5,492 bases of DNA from a bacterium (lineage in GTDB: Bacteria > Patescibacteriota > Minisyncoccia > UBA6257 > UBA9933): assembly GCA_021799155.1 (NCBI GenBank), contig JAJZBA010000039.1:1-5492 (forward strand), in the 5' to 3' direction. The position numbers were made by a program, and so were the translations under genes. Below the pieces are notes generated by a model. The model searched no databases and was not told where the DNA came from. It saw nothing but the letters and a program-made list of their open reading frames with translations. Every line of letters starts with the position of its first letter. Positions within the stretch are counted from its first letter, which is position 1. Shown here piece by piece: positions 1-5,330 of the stretch.

Positions 1-1
1 T

Positions 2-274
2 CCGATCTCGAATAAATGCTTTTTTTCTAGCCCTCAAATTTACTGCGCCGTTCCTTCAGAAATTCCCGCTCAAACGATTTTGCCGGATGATTATCTAAAA
101 AAGGCTTTTTATTCCAATGATTCCATTTATCAGATAGATATCGATAAGAATTCATTTACAGAAATTTTGGGCGCCGGCAATCCGATAATCGACGCCGTTA
201 AATTAAGATTTAGTGATGGGAAATTGTTTTTTATTAATCGTTATGATAATAAACTGTATCAATTAGACTTATAA
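2..274 (+). CDS. C-terminal end of a putative beta-propeller-like envelope protein (5' partial)
   Basis: The frame is open from the left edge to the TAA at 272-274, giving 90 residues. A TTG at position 80 could be read as a start, but coding-like sequence continues upstream of it (Ser-Pro-Gln-Ile-Tyr-Cys-Ala-Val-Pro), so the gene almost certainly begins outside the window. The visible part has alternating short strands and turns: YSNDSIYQIDI, then KLRFSDGKLFFINRYDNKL, then YQLDL at the end. This 'S/D-x-x-hydrophobic-Y-x-ID' rhythm is typical of the last blades of TolB/WD40-like propellers. From memory, similar 'YCAVP...LPDDY' tails occur on secreted or membrane-anchored CPR propeller proteins, but I cannot verify this here. 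The cysteine pair in the first part could form a disulfide outside the membrane (inference). The next gene, a histidine kinase, starts one base after the stop, so the two are probably co-translated. The specific function is unknown. The first eight bases may be adapter, so the first two or three residues are doubtful. Confidence 0.75.
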   Translation, partial: PISNKCFFSSPQIYCAVPSEIPAQTILPDDYLKKAFYSNDSIYQIDIDKNSFTEILGAGNPIIDAVKLRFSDGKLFFINRYDNKLYQLDL

Positions 275-275
275 C

Positions 276-1604
276 ATGAAACGTCTTTGGCAAAAATTTA
301 TTTTATACGCGAAGTTGCCGGAAATGCGGCTTTTTTGGTTTTTTCTGCCGTTTTTAGTTGTTCTTTTGACGATTAATATTTTTTATTTGCCTCTTGTTTG
401 GATTTTTCTTAGTTTGGCGATTTTTATGGTTTTAGGAGCGATTATTTTGGTTAATAATTTACGCTTGGCGCGTTCTAATTTAGAAATAAAAATTGAGCGG
501 AATGAATTAAAAAGTATTATTTTTAATCTTTACGATGGCGTTATCGCCTACGATCCGGATTTTAAAATTTTGATTTTTAACAAAGCGGCCGAAGAAATTT
601 TCAATATTTCCGCCCAAGAAATTATCGGTCAGCGTCTCAGTCCGGAAAAAGCGAGAGAGCCTCGTTTTAAATTACTGAGCCAGATAGTTTTTCCTTCGTT
701 GGCACCGCTGGTTGTAAGAAAATCCGAGCCCGGAGTTTATCCCCAAATAATAGATTTGTCGTTTGACGAACCGAAAATCGAACTAAGAGTTTCAACAGAC
801 AAGATTATTGACCCTAACGGCAGACTTTTGGGTTTCGTCAAATTGGTTCACGATCGGACAAGAGAGCTCGAGCTTTTGAGTTCGAAAACCGAATTTATTG
901 CCGTTGCGTCGCACCAATTGCGGACGCCGTTAACCGGCCTTCGTTGGGCCATTGAATCGTTGGCCAACCAGGCATTGCCGAAAGAACAAAAAGAATTAGT
1001 TGATACGGCTTTGGCGGCGGCAAACAATCTCTCAAAAACGGTTAACGATTTATTGGATGTTTCCAAAATAGAAGAAGGAAAATTCGGTTATCAATTTGAA
1101 AGCGTCAATATAATCGATTTTATAGAAGAAGCCATTGCCGGCGTTCAAGATTTAGCAAAAAAATTCGGCGTTAAGTTTTATTTTCAAAAACCCGAAGAGC
1201 CCTCGATTATCGTTTCTATCGATGCTCAAAAATTATCGATGGTTTTGCTTAATTTATTCGACAACGCCATTAAATATAACGTCAGTAATGGTCAGGTAAT
1301 AGTCGGGATTGAAAGAGTAAAAGATCAGCCTTATATTCAAATCAGTATTAAAGACACGGGCGTGGGTATTCCCAAAGAAGCGATGGATAAATTATTCACA
1401 AAATTTTTCCGAGCCGACAATGTGGTGAAGTTTGTTCCGGAAGGTTCTGGTTTAGGACTTTATATCGCCAAGAATATCATCAAGCGTCACGGCGGCGAAA
1501 TTTGGGCGGAATCCGAAATCAACCGCGGCTCGACTTTTTATTTCACTTTGCCGATCGACCCGAAATTGATACCGGCCAGAGAGATTGTGTATGGAGAAGA
1601 GTAA
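276..1604 (+). CDS. Membrane-bound PAS-domain sensor histidine kinase
   Basis: A 442-residue two-component sensor kinase, which would autophosphorylate on His and pass the phosphate to a response regulator. Two hydrophobic segments (about 19-37 and 39-60) are separated by only a few residues, so there is essentially no external sensor domain. A basic, coiled stretch (about 62-80) leads to a PAS domain (about 78-195, with IFNKAAEEIF near 100-109). The HisKA H-box is SHQLRTPLTGLRW with phospho-acceptor His213. The HATPase_c domain follows: N-box LFDNAIKY (Asn330), G1 box DTGVGIP (360-366), F-box FFRAD (377-381) and G2 box EGSGLGL (389-395). All catalytic motifs look intact. The ATG lies one base after the upstream stop with no Shine-Dalgarno sequence, which suggests translational coupling to the propeller-like protein. 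No response regulator is in the window, so the partner and signal are unknown. The PAS domain or the upstream protein may sense the stimulus (inference). This is the only complete gene here without an obvious embedded repeat. Confidence 0.95.
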   Translation: MKRLWQKFILYAKLPEMRLFWFFLPFLVVLLTINIFYLPLVWIFLSLAIFMVLGAIILVNNLRLARSNLEIKIERNELKSIIFNLYDGVIAYDPDFKILIFNKAAEEIFNISAQEIIGQRLSPEKAREPRFKLLSQIVFPSLAPLVVRKSEPGVYPQIIDLSFDEPKIELRVSTDKIIDPNGRLLGFVKLVHDRTRELELLSSKTEFIAVASHQLRTPLTGLRWAIESLANQALPKEQKELVDTALAAANNLSKTVNDLLDVSKIEEGKFGYQFESVNIIDFIEEAIAGVQDLAKKFGVKFYFQKPEEPSIIVSIDAQKLSMVLLNLFDNAIKYNVSNGQVIVGIERVKDQPYIQISIKDTGVGIPKEAMDKLFTKFFRADNVVKFVPEGSGLGLYIAKNIIKRHGGEIWAESEINRGSTFYFTLPIDPKLIPAREIVYGEE

Positions 1605-1611
1605 AAACTTC

Positions 1612-1682
1612 ACGAATATACGAATCAAGCGCGAATATACAAATCAAACACTAATATACTAATCCGCGAATTCATATACTCG
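1612..1682. repeat. Degenerate 19-bp tandem repeat in the kinase-mutM spacer
   Basis: Three clear copies lie at 1612-1630, 1631-1649 and 1650-1667, followed by a decayed fourth at 1668-1682. The approximate consensus is RCKAATATACNAATCAARC. Each unit is itself two related octamers (such as ACGAATAT and ACGAATCA) plus about three bases. It begins seven bases after the kinase stop codon. No GC-rich stem followed by a T-run is present, so it does not look like an intrinsic terminator. The promoter proposed for mutM starts inside the decayed fourth copy. Confidence 0.75.
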
Positions 1683-1699
1683 TGCTATATTTGTATAAT
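1671..1699 (+). promoter_or_regulatory. Probable sigma70-type promoter for mutM
   Basis: A perfect TATAAT at 1694-1699 is preceded, with a 17-base spacer, by TTCATA at 1671-1676, which matches four of six bases of the -35 consensus. Transcription would begin near 1706, leaving a leader of about 19 bases before the mutM ATG at 1725. A GGAG at 1704-1707 is 17 bases from the ATG, too far to be a good ribosome binding site. This is a sequence match only, and AT-rich spacers give false -10 hits. Confidence 0.5.
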
Positions 1700-1724
1700 T
1701 AGTGGAGTATTAACGAAGTTTTCT

Positions 1725-2639
1725 ATGCCTGAGCTTCCTGAGGTTCAAACAATCGTTGATGATTTAAATAAAAAAATCATCGGACGCCGGATTACCGACG
1801 TTTGGTTTGATACGCCGAAAATTATAAAGAAACCGAAGCCGGCGGAGTTGGAAAAACAAATTAAAGGTTTAAAAATAGTTGATGTTCGGCGAAAAGGGAA
1901 AAACATACTTGTTTATTTAACAAATAACAAACAACCAACAACCAACGACTTTTTATTATTAATCCATCAGAAACTCACAGGTCATCTTTTATACGGGAAG
2001 TGGCAAATTAAGAAGGTATCAGGTATCAAGTATCAAGTGTCAAGTTTAATCAGTGGATCATTGGAAGAAAAAGTTAATAATTACATTCATTTAATTTTTT
2101 ATTTGGACAATGATTGGCAGTTGGCGCTTTCGGATTTAAGAAAATTCGCTAAAGTTTTGTTTGGGCCAAAAGAAGAGATTGAAAATTTGCCGGATTTGAA
2201 AAAAATCGGGCCGGAGCCGCTCGCTCGAAATTTCGATATATCGGCATTTCAAAATCTTATTAAAAGAGAAAGGCGTAAGATAAAGCAGGTTTTGATGGAC
2301 CAAGAAGTGATTGCCGGCATCGGCAACATTTATTCCGATGAAATTTTATGGCAGGCGAAAATCCATCCATTCATGCCAACTTATAAACTTAAAACTTATC
2401 AACTTAAAAACTTGTACAAGGCAATGAGGCAGATTTTACAAAAAGCGATTAAACTGCGCGGCACCTCAATCAGCGATTTCAGGGATACCGGCGGCAAACC
2501 GGGCGCTTACACCGAAATAAGAAAAGTTTATCAAAGAGAGGGCGAGCCGTGTAATCGTTGCGGAACGCCTATTAAAAGAGTTAAAATAGGAGGAAGGTCC
2601 GCTCATTATTGTCCTAAATGCCAGAGTAATTGCGAATAA
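1725..2639 (+). CDS. mutM: Formamidopyrimidine-DNA glycosylase (Fpg/MutM)
   Basis: A bifunctional DNA glycosylase/AP lyase that removes oxidised purines such as 8-oxoguanine and FapyG in base-excision repair. The start is fixed by the N-terminal MPELPEV: processing exposes Pro2, the Schiff-base nucleophile, followed by catalytic Glu3. Lys59 in RRKGKN matches the conserved phosphate-contacting lysine (Lys57 in E. coli). GIGNIYSDE (198-206) carries Asn201 of the helix-two-turn-helix. The C-terminal zinc finger has Cys276, Cys279, Cys296 and Cys299, with Arg291 in GGRSAHYC at the E. coli Arg258 position. The damage-void triad appears as Leu84 (usually Met), Arg139 and Phe141. At 304 residues it is longer than the roughly 270 typical of the family. 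Part of the excess is encoded by two tandem-repeat stretches (residues 66-75 and about 97-107) in loops between beta-strands. No Shine-Dalgarno sequence is visible. The last two residues and the stop codon lie in the repeat array that fills the next spacer. The gene has its own candidate promoter and is followed 79 bases later by pyrG. Confidence 0.97.
   Translation: MPELPEVQTIVDDLNKKIIGRRITDVWFDTPKIIKKPKPAELEKQIKGLKIVDVRRKGKNILVYLTNNKQPTTNDFLLLIHQKLTGHLLYGKWQIKKVSGIKYQVSSLISGSLEEKVNNYIHLIFYLDNDWQLALSDLRKFAKVLFGPKEEIENLPDLKKIGPEPLARNFDISAFQNLIKRERRKIKQVLMDQEVIAGIGNIYSDEILWQAKIHPFMPTYKLKTYQLKNLYKAMRQILQKAIKLRGTSISDFRDTGGKPGAYTEIRKVYQREGEPCNRCGTPIKRVKIGGRSAHYCPKCQSNCE
1920..1947 (+). repeat. 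Four-copy heptamer repeat inside mutM (ACMAAYA type)
   Basis: Four 7-base units start at 1920, 1927, 1934 and 1941, with consensus ACMAAYA (for example ACAAACA and ACCAACA). It encodes Thr66 to Asp75 (TNNKQPTTND), a polar stretch between two beta-strands where E. coli Fpg has only about three residues. The strand is almost free of G and T, unlike flanking codons. Because seven is not a multiple of three, the protein period is seven residues (T-N-N-K-Q-P-T, then T-N-D). Confidence 0.75.
2016..2045 (+). repeat. Four-copy heptamer repeat inside mutM (GTATCAR type)
   Basis: Four 7-base units start at 2016 (GTATCAG), 2023 (GTATCAA), 2030 (GTATCAA) and 2037 (GTGTCAA), followed by a partial GT. It encodes residues of KKVSGIKYQVSS (about 96-107), in the loop after LTGHLLYGKW and before the conserved NNYIHLIF strand. 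That loop is roughly 15-20 residues longer than in E. coli Fpg by my by-eye alignment. From memory, strings of the 'atcaagtatcaagt' type are common in CPR genome assemblies; this is not verified here. Confidence 0.8.
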
Positions 2640-2709
2640 TGCGAATATATAATATCAAATAATGCGAATGAATTATTAGCATTATTTGCCCAAAATTCGC
2701 GTTATTATC
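2631..2709. repeat. TGCGAAT repeats and nested inverted repeat between mutM and pyrG
   Basis: TGCGAAT occurs at 2631-2637, 2640-2646 and 2663-2669; the first two are nine bases apart (TGCGAATAA, TGCGAATAT). The first copy contains the last two codons and the TAA stop of mutM. An inner hairpin pairs AAATAATGC (2657-2665) with GCATTATTT (2679-2687). After one mismatch, three more pairs close a GAATT loop. An outer imperfect arm pairs bases of 2635-2646 with ATTCGCGTTATT (2695-2706), 11 of 12. The hairpin is AT-rich with only TTT at its end, so terminator function is doubtful. It lies just upstream of the pyrG start and could affect translation initiation or mRNA ends (inference). Confidence 0.65.
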
Positions 2710-2718
2710 GAAAACTAT

Positions 2719-4407
2719 ATGAAGAAATACATTTTCGTCGTCGGCGGCGTTATGTCGGGGGTTGGCAAAGGCGTGGCGGCGGCTTCAATAGCCAAGATTT
2801 TACAATCCCGCGGTTTTGAAACAACGGCCATTAAAATTGACCCCTACGTTAACGTCGACGCCGGCACCATGAATCCAACCGAACACGGTGAGGTTTTTGT
2901 TTTAGACGATGGAATGGAATGCGATCAGGATATGGGGAATTATGAACGATTTTTAGACCGCGATTTAACGAAAGACAATTATATGACAACCGGCAGTATC
3001 TATCAATCGGTGATTAACAGAGAAAGAAATTTGGGCTATGGCGGAAAATGCGTTGAAGTAGTACCTCATATTCCTTTGGAAGTTATTTCTCGTATAGAAA
3101 AAGCGGCGGAAAAAAATAAAGCGGATATTACGGTTGTAGAAATCGGCGGCACAGTCGGAGAGTACCAGAATATTTTATTTCTGGAAGCCGTCAGAATGCT
3201 GAAAATAAAAAAACCCGATGATGTTCTTTTGATTCTCGTCAGTTATCTGCCGATTCAAAACGAACAGAGCGAACTTAAAACTAAGCCGACTCAATACGCG
3301 GTTCGGACTTTAAATTCCGCCGGACTTCAGCCGGATATTATTTTGGCAAGAGCCGGCGTTTCTTTGGATAAAAAACGCAAGGAAAAAATCGCTTTCAACT
3401 GCAATATGGCCGATGAAGAAGTAATTTCGGCGCCGGATGTCAAAAGTATTTACGAGGTGCCGGTTAATTTCGAACGCGATAATCTTGGCAATTTGATTTT
3501 AAGAAAATTAAAAATAAAAACGCGGAAACAGGATTTAAAGAATTGGAGGAAACTGGCGAAAATCGTTAAAGAGAGTAAAAAACCGGTGAGAATCGGCATT
3601 ATTGGGAAATATTTCGGCAGCGGTGAATTTATTTTGGCTGATTCTTATATTTCGGTGATTGAAGCGATAAAGCATGCGGCTTATTATTTCAACCGTCAGC
3701 CTGTTATTCAATGGCTCAACGCCGAAGAATTTGAGCATCCGAGTAGTGCGTCTTCGTCTCGCTTTAGCGGAACTTCGACAATCCGAAAGCGCTTATCCGA
3801 ATTAACTAAAAATCTTAAAAAACTGAAGGAATTTGACGGTATTATCGTGCCCGGAGGATTCGGTAGTCGGGGAGTTGAAGGGAAAATCAATGCCATTCGT
3901 TATTTGCGCGACAATAAAATTCCTTTTCTGGGATTATGTTACGGAATGCAGTTGGCAACCATTGAATTCGCCAGAAATGTCGCCGGCTTCAAAAAAGCCA
4001 ATACCACCGAAATCGCTCAGGAAACTCCTTATCCGGTAATCGATATTTTACCGGAACAAAAACAGAAACTGGCGAAAAAAGATTACGGCGGCAGTATGCG
4101 TTTAGGCGCCTATCCGGCGGTCCTTAAAAAAGGAACGATTGCTTACGCGGCTTATAAAACTCATCTTGTTTCTGAGCGTCACCGTCATCGCTATGAAGTT
4201 AATCCAGAATACATCGAGCGTCTGGAAAAAAAAGGATTGGTTTTTTCCGGTTTTTCTTCCGACCGCCGCTTGATGGAAATTTTGGAATTGCCAAAAAAAA
4301 AGCATCCGTTTTTTGTCGCTACTCAGTTTCATCCGGAATTTAAATCGAGGCCTTTAAAACCGCATCCGTTGTTTAGAGAATTCGTTAGAATAGCCACTAG
4401 TCACTAG
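2719..4407 (+). CDS. pyrG: CTP synthase (glutamine-hydrolysing)
   Basis: Makes CTP from UTP, ATP and glutamine, the last step of de novo pyrimidine nucleotide synthesis. I place the start at the ATG at 2719, giving MKKYIFVVGG, which matches the family N-terminus. An in-frame TTG at 2686 would add 11 unconserved residues encoded by the spacer hairpin. The product has 562 residues (E. coli about 545). The synthetase domain shows the P-loop GGVMSGVGKG (9-18, Lys17), Mg-site Asp71 in the DQDMGNYERF region, Glu141 in EIGGTVGEYQ, and KTKPTQ (187-192) at the UTP/CTP site. The glutamine amidotransferase domain (from about 290) shows VPGGFG (377-382), the nucleophile Cys407 in GLCYGMQ, SMRLGAYP, HRHRYEVN, and His538/Glu540 in QFHPEF. 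All catalytic residues are present. A low-complexity stretch (about 340-364), rich in Ser, sits just before the FDGIIVPGG strand and is roughly 20 residues longer than in E. coli. The last codons and the TAG stop lie in the next spacer's heptamer array. No Shine-Dalgarno sequence is visible. Confidence 0.97.
   Translation: MKKYIFVVGGVMSGVGKGVAAASIAKILQSRGFETTAIKIDPYVNVDAGTMNPTEHGEVFVLDDGMECDQDMGNYERFLDRDLTKDNYMTTGSIYQSVINRERNLGYGGKCVEVVPHIPLEVISRIEKAAEKNKADITVVEIGGTVGEYQNILFLEAVRMLKIKKPDDVLLILVSYLPIQNEQSELKTKPTQYAVRTLNSAGLQPDIILARAGVSLDKKRKEKIAFNCNMADEEVISAPDVKSIYEVPVNFERDNLGNLILRKLKIKTRKQDLKNWRKLAKIVKESKKPVRIGIIGKYFGSGEFILADSYISVIEAIKHAAYYFNRQPVIQWLNAEEFEHPSSASSSRFSGTSTIRKRLSELTKNLKKLKEFDGIIVPGGFGSRGVEGKINAIRYLRDNKIPFLGLCYGMQLATIEFARNVAGFKKANTTEIAQETPYPVIDILPEQKQKLAKKDYGGSMRLGAYPAVLKKGTIAYAAYKTHLVSERHRHRYEVNPEYIERLEKKGLVFSGFSSDRRLMEILELPKKKHPFFVATQFHPEFKSRPLKPHPLFREFVRIATSH
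3739..3803 (+). repeat. Hairpin-forming in-frame insert within pyrG
   Basis: This stretch encodes about 22 residues after NAEEFEH, including SSASSSRFSGTSTIRKR, where other CTP synthases have a short connector. Its centre is an inverted repeat: CGCTTT (3760-3765) and CGGA (3768-3771) pair with TCCG (3782-3785) and AAAGCG (3786-3791). That makes ten base pairs with a two-base bulge and a ten-base loop, ACTTCGACAA. The loop shares CTTCGACAA with the unit of the holA repeat at 4614-4635. The boundaries are approximate because the junction with native codons cannot be fixed without homologues. Confidence 0.6.
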
Positions 4408-4472
4408 CGATTAGGGTATAGGTAAATAAAATTTACCCTGTTGGCTAAACCCTAGTGGCTAATTACTAAATT
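4391..4472. repeat. Inverted heptamer arrays filling the pyrG-holA spacer
   Basis: Five consecutive 7-base units start with TAG, at 4391, 4398, 4405, 4412 and 4419 (such as TAGCCAC, TAGTCAC). After a central region come four units starting with CTA, at 4445, 4452, 4459 and 4466 (such as CTAGTGG, CTAATTA), which are the opposite orientation. The outer arms pair perfectly over 10 bp (4391-4400 with 4452-4461), and a central 7-bp hairpin pairs GGTAAAT (4421-4427) with ATTTACC (4431-4437) around AAA. The third unit supplies the TAG stop of pyrG, and the last unit ends immediately before the holA ATG. There is no T-run after either stem, so it is not a classic intrinsic terminator, though the nested stem could stabilise a 3' end. 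Confidence 0.75.
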
Positions 4473-5312
4473 ATGATTATTTATCTTTACGGTCCGGATT
4501 CTTATCGCCGGCAAAAAAAAATAAATAAAATTGTTGAAGAGTATCGCAAGAAATATTCCGGTCTTTCTTGCGATTTTTTTGATTTTGATCCTTCGATAGG
4601 CTCAGGGCAGGCTCCTTCGACAAGCTCAGGACAGGAAGAATTTAATAGATTAAACGAATTTTCCGGCCAGGGATTGCTTTTTGACGTTAAAAAAATGGCG
4701 GTTTTAAAAAATGTTTTTGAGATAGACGTCAAATTAATGAAAGAATTTTTTAAGAAACATTTAACATCGGAAGATTTTACAATTTTGATTTCCGAGAACG
4801 TTAGCCCACCTAAAGAATTTGATTTTTTAATTAAAAAAGCGTTTTTAGCCGAAAAGTTTGAAAATCTGGAAGGAGAAAGGTGGCGGTTTTATATTCAAAA
4901 AGAAAGCCGCGAAAGAAAAATCAATCTTACTTCAAAAGCGGTTGATTTTTTGGCCGATGTTTATGCCGGAGACAGTTGGGGATTGATTGCCGAGTTGGAA
5001 AAAATAAGTCTTTTTGCCGGCGATTCAGCCGTTGATGTCGTCGATTTGAAAAAAATCGGCGATTACGGCTACGAGTCGCCGGACATTTTCGGGTATATCA
5101 ATGCCGTTATCAGAGGCGATTTACCGCGAAGAATTATTGCTTTGGAAAAATTATTTGTTAATCAAGAAGAGCCGGTTAAAATTTTCAACATTTTCGCCAG
5201 TTTAAATCGTCTTCCGAAAGATTTAATTCGCAAATTGGCAGATTATGATATAATGGTGAAATCGGGAAAATTAGATTATGAAGAAGCTTTACTCGATCTG
5301 GCGCTCGCCTAA
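4473..5312 (+). CDS. holA: DNA polymerase III delta subunit
   Basis: Delta is the clamp-loader subunit that opens the beta sliding clamp on DNA during replication. The 279-residue product starts with MIIYLYGPDSYRRQKKI, the usual delta N-terminus ('YG-x-D-x-Y'), and ends with ADYDIMVKSGKLDYEEALLDLAL, matching the family C-terminal helix (Y-D-x-x-x-K-S-G). The middle includes GLLFDVKKMAVLKN (67-80) and SWGLIAELEKISLF (168-181), as in the AAA+ fold; delta normally lacks a functional ATP site. It is shorter than E. coli delta (about 343), as I recall for CPR versions, yet carries an extra segment at 40-54 from a two-copy repeat. The ATG directly follows the heptamer array, with no Shine-Dalgarno sequence. 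It is probably co-transcribed with pyrG, although the structured spacer could uncouple them. Many bacteria have rpsT (ribosomal protein S20) next to holA, which fits the candidate start at the right edge. Confidence 0.92.
   Translation: MIIYLYGPDSYRRQKKINKIVEEYRKKYSGLSCDFFDFDPSIGSGQAPSTSSGQEEFNRLNEFSGQGLLFDVKKMAVLKNVFEIDVKLMKEFFKKHLTSEDFTILISENVSPPKEFDFLIKKAFLAEKFENLEGERWRFYIQKESRERKINLTSKAVDFLADVYAGDSWGLIAELEKISLFAGDSAVDVVDLKKIGDYGYESPDIFGYINAVIRGDLPRRIIALEKLFVNQEEPVKIFNIFASLNRLPKDLIRKLADYDIMVKSGKLDYEEALLDLALA
4590..4635 (+). repeat. Two tandem copies of a 22-bp element (period 24) inside holA
   Basis: Copy 1 is 4590-4611 and copy 2 is 4614-4635, separated by CT, giving a 24-base period that keeps the reading frame. 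The copies agree at 18 of 22 positions; the shared parts are CCTTCGA, GCTCAGG and CAGG. Together they encode two eight-residue units, PSIGSGQA and PSTSSGQE (residues 40-55), between the first strand/helix of delta and the conserved NEFSGQGLLF segment. The element is more GC-rich than the surrounding codons. I recall this CCTTCGACAAGCTCAGG element as widely dispersed in bacterial and metagenomic genomes, often read as SSGQ or, on the other strand, as CPELVEG. That is memory, not a search. Confidence 0.9.
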
Positions 5313-5330
5313 AAATAATAAATTTAATAA

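Noticed and set aside
848..1066. Reverse-strand open frame inside the kinase gene
   Set aside because: It overlaps the conserved HisKA coding region, has no family resemblance, and is an antisense shadow.
2648..2653. TATAAT upstream of pyrG as a promoter -10 element
   Set aside because: No acceptable -35 hexamer lies 16-18 bases upstream, and the match falls inside an AT-rich repeat where TATAAT is expected by chance.
2657..2687. AT-rich hairpin as an intrinsic terminator for mutM
   Set aside because: The stem has only two G-C pairs and is followed by just TTT then GCCC, so it would be a weak terminator at best.
4286..4302. Runs of A in pyrG as programmed frameshift sites
   Set aside because: The frame is intact through both sides with conserved residues downstream, and A-runs encode ordinary Lys codons in this AT-rich genome.
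4502..4732. Reverse-strand open frame across the start of holA reading CPELVEG and PEPIEG
   Set aside because: It is a shadow of holA; the striking peptide is simply the other strand of the two-copy repeat.
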